The translations under genes and the position numbers were made by a program. A stretch of DNA of 64,000 bases. Source: Catellatospora sp. IY07-71. GTDB taxonomy: Bacteria > Actinomycetota > Actinomycetes > Mycobacteriales > Micromonosporaceae. Under the pieces are notes generated by a model. The model worked only from the letters and a program-made list of their open reading frames with translations, made no database searches and was not told the origin of the DNA. The stretch lies in NCBI RefSeq assembly GCF_018326265.1, contig NZ_AP023360.1:102501-166500 (forward strand), read 5' to 3'. Shown piece after piece: positions 17,512 through 25,293 of the stretch; position 1 is the stretch's first letter; every line of letters starts with the position of its first letter.

Positions 17512-17996
17512 GTCAGGGTTCTCCTCTCTCCCAGCAGGAGGCTTGCGGAAGAAGATGGCACGTTCAGGGGAGGGGGCGCCGTCACCGGCGTGTACGGGCT
17601 TGTCCGGAGCCGACGTGATCGAAATCGACCAAGCTGTGCAGAAGCTAGCCCACGGACGGTAATCGAGTACAGACCCAGCGTTGTTTATGCCCGGTCAGGC
17701 AAGCCACTTCGGAATCGAAGAGTCCGTTTCCGTGCCTAAGCGGTCGGTCGCCCTGCCTATGTGGTCAGAGCGGACGGGAACGGGTGGCCGGGGCATGGCC
17801 CGATCGCCGGGCGTCACGCCGGACGGCGTCGCACGATGTCCGATCATCTGGAGCCCCCTCGACCACCGATCTCCACTCGATCGTGGCCAAGTCTGCGCCC
17901 ACAACAGCTGCGGGAATGGCCAACATAATGGCCAATGTGGGCTATCGATGCTCGTCAACGGCACGAGCCGTACCGGACCCCTGACGGACAGCGCCG
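17512..17996. other. Long intergenic region with tandem 9-bp direct repeats
   Basis: About 485 bases without a supported gene, upstream of the gene starting at 17511 and downstream of the one ending at 17997. It contains aatggccaa twice with a three-base spacer (17915-17923 and 17927-17935), and a related tggccaa at 17884-17890. Each unit is close to a palindrome, so this could be a tandem operator. Otherwise I see nothing in it. Confidence 0.4.
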
Positions 17997-18977
17997 TCAG
18001 GAGGCGGCCGGCGCCCAGCGCACCCCGTACACCATGCCCTGGCGCAGGTTGGTGAACGTCCGCTGCACTGCACCCCGGCCGTCCGGCACCAGCCGCTCTG
18101 GTTGCGCCTGCTGATGGTCGAGCGCCCGCAGCATCAGCCCGTCGATCAGCCAGACGTGCTCCGGCAGCCGGGCCGGGTCGAACCGGACCTCCAGCTCGAA
18201 CCGCTCGCACGGCACCAGCGGCTGGAACACGTAGTGCGGCCGCATCCGGCGGCCCGGCGGGATGGTGAAGTCCACCCCGTACTCATGCGTGTCGCCCAGC
18301 CGCAGCGTACGCGGCAGCCGGAGGGTCCACTCGAAGTCCACCGGCGAGGTGCGCCGCAGCTCCCCGACCTCCCCGCCGAACCCGCCGCAGATCTCGACAT
18401 CGCTCTCGGCGGCGTCCGGCTCGGGCTGCGGCACGGTCAGCCGGACCGCGATCCGGTCGAGCCGGTCGACGGTCACCTCCACCGTGCGCCGCTCGTACAG
18501 TCGCGGCTGGGCCGCGTCCAGCCGCATGCGGGCGTGGAAGGTGCGCACCACGATGCCGTCGTCGTCGCAGCGGACGCCGGGGGCCGACCGGCCGTGGTGC
18601 TCCTCGGCGAGCGCGTCCACCAGCTCACGGATGGCCCGGCGCATCCGGCGGCGGGCGGTGCGGGCCTCGAAGCTGCGCATGCGGGCGAACGCGGTCTCGC
18701 GATCCTTCAGCAGGCCCTGATCCGCCCGGGGCAGCAGGGCCAGCGCCGCGAGCGCCGCCTTCTGCAGCTCCTCGTCGTGCAGCAGGCGGCGTACGCACGA
18801 CCGCACCTTGCTGCGCACGGCTGGCGGCTGGTCGGCGTCCTCGATGCCGAACGCGGCCCGCGCCTGCGGGCCGAGCCGCTCGCGCAGCACGGGATGCAGC
18901 ATCGCCCGCCCCTTGCACAGCAGGGCCAGCTCCTTCGCCAGCGCGGCGCTCTCGATCGGCACGGCTGGTCTCCCCAT
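17997..18977 (-). CDS. Hypothetical two-part protein (helical N-terminus, beta-rich C-terminus)
   Basis: A 326-residue soluble protein. The first 125 residues are basic and helical (HPVLRERLG, VRSCVRRLLHDEELQ), with a run RTARRRMRRAI. From about 140 onward it is beta-rich, with a segment HEYGVDFTIPPGRRMRPHYVF and a closing GMVYGVRWAP. I have the impression that the C-terminal domain recurs in actinobacterial regulators, but cannot name it. The start at 18977 (ATG/GTG region) follows the last codons reading MGRPAVPIE. It is divergent from the 24-codon ORF and STAND gene. Confidence 0.65.
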   Translation of the reverse strand: MGRPAVPIESAALAKELALLCKGRAMLHPVLRERLGPQARAAFGIEDADQPPAVRSKVRSCVRRLLHDEELQKAALAALALLPRADQGLLKDRETAFARMRSFEARTARRRMRRAIRELVDALAEEHHGRSAPGVRCDDDGIVVRTFHARMRLDAAQPRLYERRTVEVTVDRLDRIAVRLTVPQPEPDAAESDVEICGGFGGEVGELRRTSPVDFEWTLRLPRTLRLGDTHEYGVDFTIPPGRRMRPHYVFQPLVPCERFELEVRFDPARLPEHVWLIDGLMLRALDHQQAQPERLVPDGRGAVQRTFTNLRQGMVYGVRWAPAAS

Positions 18978-19221
18978 CCGGCGCCTCCGGCGCTCCGCTC
19001 ACCACCGTGAATGTCTCGTCCACTATAGGCAATCCTCCGGCAGGGCGGACCTCCCCGCACGGCTGAACCGCGCACCCCCGTCGCCTGCCCGGACCGCGTC
19101 CGGGACTGTCCGGAGTGGCCGCGTTTCCGGCCCGGGGACACCCCGCGGCGGTGTGCTGACCGCGTACCACCGGCCGGGCGCACGGCCCGGTGGCACGCCT
19201 GGGAGAAGGGAGGTGACCACC

Positions 19222-19296
19222 ATGGAGTCGCATTGCGTCTCGGGCTGGGGCTGGCTGCTCGGCAAGGTGTTCTCGATGTTCCGCGCTTCCTGCTGA
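19222..19296 (+). CDS. Putative 24-residue peptide with a strong ribosome-binding site
   Basis: A short ORF of 24 codons. It has GGGAGGTGA (19209-19217 region) about five bases before its ATG, the best ribosome site in the neighbourhood. The peptide begins MESHCVSGWGWLLGK and ends MFRASC, so it has a cysteine near each end, a hydrophobic middle and a WGW motif. It lies about 155 bases upstream of the STAND regulator on the same strand, just after an imperfect hairpin (19167-19193). It could be a leader peptide, a signal or toxin peptide, or chance. No family known to me. Confidence 0.4.
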   Translation: MESHCVSGWGWLLGKVFSMFRASC

Positions 19297-19451
19297 CGTG
19301 CCCGCGCGACGGGCGTCGCCGGGATCGAGCAGACCCGGAACGCGGCGGGAGGCGCGCGCGAGCCTCCCCCGCTGCCCGGAAGGCGACATTGACTGCCGCC
19401 GCGCCGCGGAGTTGGCTGGCAGAGACGGCCGACGACGGAGGGCGCAGCGCA

Positions 19452-22097
19452 GTGACCAGCGATCCGCCCCTGCCGCCCGACCGGCCCGAGCCCCGGCGTA
19501 TCGCCACCAAGACCGACTTCGCCCGCGAGCTGACCCTCGCCAAGGACCGCGCCGGGGTGACCGTACGCGAGATCGCCGCGGCCGTCGGCGCCCCGGCCAG
19601 CACCATCGGCGGCTACCTCAGCGGCAAGCACCTGCCCGCGCTGCGCCCGGCCGACCAGCTCCCCCGGATCCTGGCCGCCTGCGGCGTGACCGATCAGGGG
19701 CAGGTGAACCTGTGGTGGCAGGCGCTGCGACGGGCCCGCCGGGCCGGCGGCGACCAGACCTCCCCCACGTCTCCGGCCGGGCCGCCCGTCCCGGTGCCGC
19801 CGGACACCGCCCCGGCCCGGCCCGACGGGCGCCGCGTGCTCGTCTCGACCAGGCCGCCGGTGGACCGGCTCACCCGGGGGCCCGAGGTGCGCGGCCGCCA
19901 GGAGGTGACCGAGCGGCTGCGCCGCGACCTCGACGCGCTCGCCGGGCAGCGGGCCGCCCTCGCCGCCGACGTGCTGGTCCTGTGCGGGCTCGGCGGCTCC
20001 GGGAAGAGCACCGTCGCGCTGCTCGCCGCCCGGATGGCGGCCGAACGCGGCATCCCGGCCTGGTGGGTGTCCGGACAGGACCCGGACACCGTCATGGCCG
20101 GCATGCAGGCGCTGTCCGCCGAGCTGGGCGCCGACCCGGACCAGATCAAGGCGGGCAGCCCGCCCGATCTCGTATGGCGGCTGCTGGAGGCGTACCCGGG
20201 ACCGTGGCTGCTGGTCCTCGACAACGCCGACGACCCGCCCGGGACACTGGCCCTGCCCGGCGCGGCGGTGAGCGACGGCAACGGCTGGATGCGTTCCGTC
20301 CGCACCGGACGGGGCCTGGTGCTGGTCACCACCCGGGACGGCAGTGTGGGCACCTGGGGCGATCCGCTGCCCCCGTGGCTGGAGCTGATCCCCGTACGGC
20401 CGCTGGACGCCGCCGACGCGGCCCGGGTGCTCATGGATCTCGCCGGGCCGGGAGCGGGCACGGACGAGCAGGCCCGGGACCTCGCCGCACGGCTGGGCGG
20501 GCTGCCGCTGGCGCTGTGCCTGGCCGGGCGGCACGTCGCCGAGGTGGCCGCGATCCCCGCCGCGTTCGCCGGGCCGCGGGCCGCGCGCACCTTCACCGAC
20601 TACGACCGCGCGCTGGACGAGGGCCGCCATGCCGAGGTGCTGGCCCGCACCGGGCCGCCCGGCGACGGCCCGGCCGGGGACGCGGTGGGCCGCACCTGGG
20701 AGCTGTCGCTGGACCTGCTGGCCGGACGCGGCCAGCCGACCGCCCGGCCGCTGCTGCGCGTGCTGTCCTGCCTTGGCCCGGCGCCCGTGCCGTGCGGGCT
20801 GCTGCTGCGCCCCGCCACGCTGGCGCTGTCCCCGCTGTTCGGGCCGGTGTCGGGGCGTGAGGTCTGGGAGACGCTGCGGGCGCTGGCCGGCCTCGGCATC
20901 GTCGAGCCCGCCGGCCCCGGCACGACCGACGTCGTCGTGGTGCACCAGCTCGTCCGGGACATGTCCCGGCGCGCGCCGGACGTGCGGGACCGGATCGGCG
21001 AGCATCTCGCCCTGGTCACCGAGCTGGTGGTGGGCGCGGCCACCGAACTCGACCCGCGCGACCCGGCCACCTGGGAGCAGTGGCGGTCGCTGGTCGACCA
21101 CACCTTCAGCCCGCTGGACCTGGTGCTCGGCTTCGGCATCAGCCCGCGCGCGGTGCCGCCAGGCGTGCTGACCGCCGCCACGCTCGCCGCCCGCTACCTG
21201 CGCGCCTCCGGGCAGCCCGCCCGCGCCGAGGCCGCGTACGCCCGGCTGGTGCGCCTGGGCGTCGCCGCGCTCGGCGAGCACGACCCCCGGGTGCTGGAGG
21301 TGCAGCACGACCTCAGCCGGGTCTGGTACGACCTGGGGCGGCTCGGCGACGCGAGCCGCGGCCTGCGCACGGTGCTGCGGGCGCGCTCGCAGACGCTCGG
21401 CCCGGCGCACCCCGACACCCTCACCACCCAGCACTACCTGGGCCGGGCGCTGCGCGACGCCGGGCAGCTCGACGCCGCCTGGCGGCTGTTCCGCAAGACG
21501 CTGGACGCGCGGCGGGCCGTGCTCGGCGAGGACCACCCGGACACCCTGACCAGCCGCAACAACGCCGCCGACGCGCTGCGCGCGCTGGGCCGCCACGAGC
21601 AGGCGGGCCGCGAGCTGGCGTCGGTGCTGGCGGCCCGCACCCGGCTGCTCGGCGCGGAGCACCCGGCGACGCTGGTCACCCGCTACCACCTCGCGCGCCT
21701 CGCGCACGACCGGGACGATCTGGCCGGCGCGCGGGCGGCGCTGCGCGCGCTGGTGGACGACTACCTGCGGGTGCTCGGGCCCGAGCATCCGCGCACCCTG
21801 CTCAGCCGCCAGGCGCTGATCGAGGTGCGGCACGACCTGGGCGAGCGCGAACAGGCCCTGGCCGAGGCCCGCGAGCTGCTGGCGCAGCGGCGCCGGCTGC
21901 TCGGCGACCGGCATCCGGCGGTGCTGGTCACCCGGCACCGGATCGGGCTGCTGCTGGTCGACCTCGGCGCGTACGCCGCGGCGGAGGCGGAGCTGGCCGA
22001 GGTGCTGGCCGCGCGGCGGCTCGTGCTCGGCCCGCGGCACCCGGAGACGGCGCTGGCCCGGGCCTCGCTCAGCGCCGTCCGTGCACGTCACCGCTGA
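19452..22097 (+). CDS. STAND-type regulator: HTH, NB-ARC ATPase and TPR repeats
   Basis: About 881 residues. The N-terminal XRE-like helix-turn-helix (about 18-80; VREIAAAVGAPASTIGGYL) is followed by a proline-rich linker and an NB-ARC/STAND ATPase with Walker A GLGGSGKS (179-186) and Walker B LLVLDNADD. From about 600 to the end come some seven 42-residue tetratricopeptide repeats, each marked by LGxxHPxTL. Such proteins are ligand-triggered switches in transcription control or conflict systems. The GTG at 19452 has GGAGG ten bases upstream. Repeats resemble those of kinesin light chain. Confidence 0.85.
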   Translation: MTSDPPLPPDRPEPRRIATKTDFARELTLAKDRAGVTVREIAAAVGAPASTIGGYLSGKHLPALRPADQLPRILAACGVTDQGQVNLWWQALRRARRAGGDQTSPTSPAGPPVPVPPDTAPARPDGRRVLVSTRPPVDRLTRGPEVRGRQEVTERLRRDLDALAGQRAALAADVLVLCGLGGSGKSTVALLAARMAAERGIPAWWVSGQDPDTVMAGMQALSAELGADPDQIKAGSPPDLVWRLLEAYPGPWLLVLDNADDPPGTLALPGAAVSDGNGWMRSVRTGRGLVLVTTRDGSVGTWGDPLPPWLELIPVRPLDAADAARVLMDLAGPGAGTDEQARDLAARLGGLPLALCLAGRHVAEVAAIPAAFAGPRAARTFTDYDRALDEGRHAEVLARTGPPGDGPAGDAVGRTWELSLDLLAGRGQPTARPLLRVLSCLGPAPVPCGLLLRPATLALSPLFGPVSGREVWETLRALAGLGIVEPAGPGTTDVVVVHQLVRDMSRRAPDVRDRIGEHLALVTELVVGAATELDPRDPATWEQWRSLVDHTFSPLDLVLGFGISPRAVPPGVLTAATLAARYLRASGQPARAEAAYARLVRLGVAALGEHDPRVLEVQHDLSRVWYDLGRLGDASRGLRTVLRARSQTLGPAHPDTLTTQHYLGRALRDAGQLDAAWRLFRKTLDARRAVLGEDHPDTLTSRNNAADALRALGRHEQAGRELASVLAARTRLLGAEHPATLVTRYHLARLAHDRDDLAGARAALRALVDDYLRVLGPEHPRTLLSRQALIEVRHDLGEREQALAEARELLAQRRRLLGDRHPAVLVTRHRIGLLLVDLGAYAAAEAELAEVLAARRLVLGPRHPETALARASLSAVRARHR

Positions 22098-22203
22098 CCT
22101 GTCGGAACGGTTGGCGTCCGTCGTTGTCGGACAGTTGCTTTCCGCGTGCCGCCAGATAGCACAGACTGCGTCGGGAAGGTCACCGTCAGCGAAGGGATTC
22201 CTG

Positions 22204-23040
22204 ATGAAACTCCGCGCCGTCCTGTGTGCCGCCGTGCTGGCCGCCACCGCCACCGCCGTCGGTCTCGAACCGGCCGCCGCCGCGCCCGCCGTGCCCGCCG
22301 CGCGGGCCGCCGTCGCGCCCACCGCCTCCGCCCACCCGTCCCGCGGCCTGGACGCCTACACGTACGTCATCGTCAAGGGCAGCGGCCTGCCGCCGAACAC
22401 CCTCGTCCGCGTCGTGCAGTGCGACCAGCCGTCGTCCGAGGTGGACGGCGACGTCCTCGGCTGCCCGGTGCTGCGTACGGGAAGCACCGGCGAGGCGGGC
22501 ACGTACAACGACTCGTTCTACCCGTTCCCGCTGGTCTACCGCAGCCTGGAGTACGGCGACCCGGTGCCCGTGTACTGCCGCGCCGACATCTGCCGCTACT
22601 ACCTGGAGTGGACCGACCCGCTGACCGGTGAGCTGCGCTCGGTGCCGAGCAGCCTGCTCTACTTCGTCGGGGCCCCGGCGACCATCGCGCTCTCGCAGGC
22701 CACCGGGCTGACCGACGGGCAGCAGGTGATCGTCACCGGCTCGGCGAAGGGCTCCCAGGGCCGCTACGTCACCATCGTGCAGGCGCGCTGCTACCAGCTG
22801 GTCCAGGGCAGCGGCTGCAGCGGGCAGCTGCCGCTGGTGTCGGTGCCCCTGCGCCACAACGACACCTTCCGGGTGAAGGTGCCGGTGTACCGCTACCTGG
22901 CCGACCTCACTGACTGCCGGGACGAGTTCTTCCCCTGCCGGCTGATCGCGGTGGTCCTGGACACCGACGGCCGCCCCGACGACACGTTCGGGGTCAGCTC
23001 GCTCGGCGACCCCGGCGTCGTGGTGACCTTCGCGCCCTGA
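22204..23040 (+). CDS. Secreted protein with two neocarzinostatin-like domains
   Basis: A 278-residue exported protein with an alanine-rich signal peptide (cleavage near residue 26-30). Two similar beta-sandwich halves follow. Each begins with a GSGL/ATGL..DG..V.V segment and carries VQ(C/ARC) and paired cysteines, the pattern of the neocarzinostatin family (enediyne-binding apoproteins and their non-chromophore relatives). No enediyne genes are nearby, so the ligand is unknown. The ATG at 22204 has AAGGGA seven bases upstream. Confidence 0.65.
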   Translation: MKLRAVLCAAVLAATATAVGLEPAAAAPAVPAARAAVAPTASAHPSRGLDAYTYVIVKGSGLPPNTLVRVVQCDQPSSEVDGDVLGCPVLRTGSTGEAGTYNDSFYPFPLVYRSLEYGDPVPVYCRADICRYYLEWTDPLTGELRSVPSSLLYFVGAPATIALSQATGLTDGQQVIVTGSAKGSQGRYVTIVQARCYQLVQGSGCSGQLPLVSVPLRHNDTFRVKVPVYRYLADLTDCRDEFFPCRLIAVVLDTDGRPDDTFGVSSLGDPGVVVTFAP

Positions 23041-23058
23041 CCCTCCCGCCCTGCCCGG

Positions 23059-23709
23059 TCAGGCGTTGCACAGCCGCTGGTGGGCGTACTCGTTCGCGCC
23101 TGCGGCGCAGCGGTACGGCGTGCCCATGATCTGGCGCAGGTGCGGGGTGAGCGGGACCAGCTCGATGACGCCGGGTGCGAACACGCGCAGCCGGTAGCCG
23201 TCCCCCGCGACGGGCAGCCCCTCCAGGCTGTCCGGCACCACCACCGCCCCGCTGCCGTCGGTGTACCGGAAACCGGTGTAGACCAGCTCCGGCTCGCCCT
23301 TGCTGAGGTCGGCGCGCAGCGTGGCGGTAGCGACGCAGTCGATCCCGGCGGACAGGCCCCGGCACGGCCCCAGCCGGAGGATCTCGGTGGCGCCGTCCGG
23401 CCCGATGGTCAGCTCGGAACCGTGCGCCCGCCAGGTGCCGGTGTAAGGCGCGAGGGTGGTCGGGGCGGGCGTGCGGCCCACCATGGTCGGCGCCGGGCCC
23501 ACCGGCGTCCGGCCCACCTCGGTCGGCGAGCCGGAGGGCTCGGTCGGCCAGGTCGGAGCGTGGCGGGCCGGGGCGGCCGCGCGCGGTGGCCTGGGCACGG
23601 CGCCGGTGTCGCCGGTGCCCGGATCACGCAGCACGACGGACATCACGGTGAGCCAGATACCGAGCGCCATGACGGCGCTCGCGGCGGTCAGCGGCTGACG
23701 CACCCGCAC
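23059..23709 (-). CDS. Membrane-anchored extracytoplasmic protein, unknown
   Basis: A 216-residue protein with one N-terminal hydrophobic helix (about 9-28), a proline/threonine-rich linker with repeated GRTP units (about 50-88) and a compact C-terminal domain with four cysteines (GPCRGLSAGIDC; YRCAAG...LCN). The layout is that of a type II anchored protein with an outer domain. No family recognised. The GTG at 23709 has GGGGAGG five bases upstream. Confidence 0.65.
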   Translation of the reverse strand: MRVRQPLTAASAVMALGIWLTVMSVVLRDPGTGDTGAVPRPPRAAAPARHAPTWPTEPSGSPTEVGRTPVGPAPTMVGRTPAPTTLAPYTGTWRAHGSELTIGPDGATEILRLGPCRGLSAGIDCVATATLRADLSKGEPELVYTGFRYTDGSGAVVVPDSLEGLPVAGDGYRLRVFAPGVIELVPLTPHLRQIMGTPYRCAAGANEYAHQRLCNA

Positions 23710-23787
23710 CCGTACCTCCCCGCGCTCCCGAGCCAGCCTTGCGGCATTTGACCCTATTTCATGCCCGCGAAGCGCGGCCGGGAAACG

Positions 23788-23826
23788 CGAAGATCGCCGT
23801 CCCCGGCCCGGGAACGGCGATCTTCG
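23788..23826 (-). terminator. Terminator hairpin
   Basis: Perfect 13-bp arms cgaagatcgccgt (23788-23800) and acggcgatcttcg (23814-23826) with a 13-base loop, 26 bases past the stop of the membrane protein gene at 23852 on the minus strand. Confidence 0.75.
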
Positions 23827-23851
23827 GAAAGGTCAGGTCTACGGCAGGGGC

Positions 23852-24427
23852 TCAGCGCACGCCGCGCAGGAAGTTCCAGGCGTCCACGACCCAGTCGATG
23901 CTGCTCAGGTAGGACACGCCGGCGGCGACCAGGAACAGGCCGATGAACGCGTGCGACAGCCAGGCGCTGCGCCGGGTCCGGCCCATGATCTTCTCCAGCA
24001 CCACGCCGCCGACCAGGCGGCTCAGCGCGAACAGGCCCACCGCCACCACCAGCACCAGGAACAGCGCCAGCGTAGCGGTGCCGTGGTCGCCGTCGCCGCC
24101 CGCCGAGGCCGCCCACAGGCCCCAGCTGACCAGCAGGAAGATCGCGCCGGCCACGCTCCAGCGGCCGCCCGCCTTCAGCTGGCGCAGGCGCACGTTCAGC
24201 GGCACGTCCGGCCGCTTGAGCTGGCCGGACGTGACGATCTGGCCGGGCGCCAGCGTCGGCTCGAAGGAGACGGTCTGCTCCACCTGACGCTGGGCCGGCA
24301 CCGCGGCCACGCCCGTCCTGAAGTCTTTCTGACCGGGCGTGTTCTGCTGCGGGTGCAGCGCCTCGGTCGGGATCTCCTGCGTACGGTCCAGGCGCAGTTC
24401 GTGTGTCGGATCGGTCCCCTCAGTCAC
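23852..24427 (-). CDS. Integral membrane protein, unknown function
   Basis: A 191-residue protein. The first 80 residues are polar and cytoplasmic; then three hydrophobic helices follow (about 92-108, 118-138 and 158-178) with a basic loop IMGRTRRSAW between the second and third. No family recognised. A GTG at 24427 starts it. It ends before a strong hairpin. Confidence 0.65.
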   Translation of the reverse strand: MTEGTDPTHELRLDRTQEIPTEALHPQQNTPGQKDFRTGVAAVPAQRQVEQTVSFEPTLAPGQIVTSGQLKRPDVPLNVRLRQLKAGGRWSVAGAIFLLVSWGLWAASAGGDGDHGTATLALFLVLVVAVGLFALSRLVGGVVLEKIMGRTRRSAWLSHAFIGLFLVAAGVSYLSSIDWVVDAWNFLRGVR

Positions 24428-24505
24428 GCCGCCATGCTAGTCGGCTCGCACGACACCGCCAGCCGAGTATTCCGGCGCCCGCGCGCACTCGGCTAGCCTG
24501 GCGGG

Positions 24506-24736
24506 ATGCAGGAGTACGAGCGCCGGCGGCACCGTGGTCGCTCCGACGACGATGACGACCACGACCTCGAACGCGGCCTGCGCGGCCTGATCGGGCCCGG
24601 CGCGTCGCAGATCAGCCTGTCCGCGGCGCTGCGGGCGCGCGACGCCGCCCGGCCCACGGCCGACGACCTGGCCCGCGCCGAGGCCGAGCTGGAGATCGTC
24701 CGCCGCGGCTGGGTGCCGCGCGACCCGCTGCGCTGA
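24506..24736 (+). CDS. Small acidic-basic hypothetical protein
   Basis: A 76-residue soluble protein with a charged N-terminus (RRRHRGR followed by DDDDDHD) and a helical second half. No family recognised. A TAGCCT hexamer ends six bases before the ATG and there is no Shine-Dalgarno, a layout seen for leaderless actinobacterial mRNAs. Divergent from the membrane protein gene. Confidence 0.6.
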   Translation: MQEYERRRHRGRSDDDDDHDLERGLRGLIGPGASQISLSAALRARDAARPTADDLARAEAELEIVRRGWVPRDPLR

Positions 24737-24761
24737 GCCCGCGAGGTCAGTCGGAAAGCCG

Positions 24762-25232
24762 TCAGTTCGGCAGCGGCGGCAGCTCGCCCGTCTTCTCGAA
24801 CAGGGCGACCTGCTCGATCCGCCGGGAGTGCCGGTCCGCCTGCGAGAACGGCGTGCTCAGGAACGCCTCCACGATCGCGGTGGCCTCCTCCAGCGAGTGC
24901 TGGCGCGCGCCGATGCCCACCACGTTGGCGTCGTTGTGCTGGCGGCACAGGGTGGCCGTGTCGATGTTCCAGGCCAGCGCGGCCCGCACGCCCGGCACCT
25001 TGTTCGCGGCGATCTGCTCGCCGTTGCCGGACCCGCCGATCACCACGCCCAGGCTGCCCGGGTCGGTGACCACGCGGTGCCCCGCGTGCAGGCAGAACGA
25101 CGGGTAGTCGTCCTCGGCGTCGTAGGCGTGCGCGCCGACGTCGACCACGTCATACCCCTTGGCCTGCAGTTCCGTGAGCAGGTGGGCCTTCAGCTCGAAT
25201 CCGGCGTGGTCCGCCGCAAGATATACGCGCAT
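24762..25232 (-). CDS. rpiB: Ribose-5-phosphate isomerase B
   Basis: A 156-residue sugar isomerase of the LacAB/RpiB family that interconverts ribose 5-phosphate and ribulose 5-phosphate in the pentose phosphate pathway. Signatures are AADHAGFELK at the N-terminus and GGSGNGEQIAANK, where the E. coli-type catalytic cysteine is replaced by glycine and the glutamate serves as base, as described for the mycobacterial enzyme. The C-terminal RHSRRIEQV phosphate-binding segment is present. The ATG at 25232 is chosen over a TTG two codons earlier. Confidence 0.93.
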   Translation of the reverse strand: MRVYLAADHAGFELKAHLLTELQAKGYDVVDVGAHAYDAEDDYPSFCLHAGHRVVTDPGSLGVVIGGSGNGEQIAANKVPGVRAALAWNIDTATLCRQHNDANVVGIGARQHSLEEATAIVEAFLSTPFSQADRHSRRIEQVALFEKTGELPPLPN

Positions 25233-25293
25233 GGTCAAAGTCTGCCAGCCGCGTGCCCGGACCCGCGCGGGACCCGGGCACGTGGCGGCGACA

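Noticed and set aside
17784-17984. A 66-codon plus-strand frame ending in a small residue-rich, cysteine-containing tail, considered as a RiPP precursor
   Set aside because: No ribosome site, no modification enzymes in the neighbourhood, and the start is not near a promoter-like element.
19222-22097. FxSxx-COOH peptide system (short peptide plus TPR protein)
   Set aside because: The peptide ends FRASC, not F-x-S-x-x, and there is no radical SAM enzyme nearby. The TPR protein has an NB-ARC domain and an HTH instead.
19023-22322. A 1,099-codon minus-strand open frame
   Set aside because: Antisense shadow of the STAND gene, where plus-strand motifs (Walker A, TPR) are clear. Composition is typical of high-GC opposite-strand frames.
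22204-23040. Enediyne biosynthetic cluster suggested by neocarzinostatin-like domains
   Set aside because: No polyketide synthase, tailoring or resistance genes flank it.
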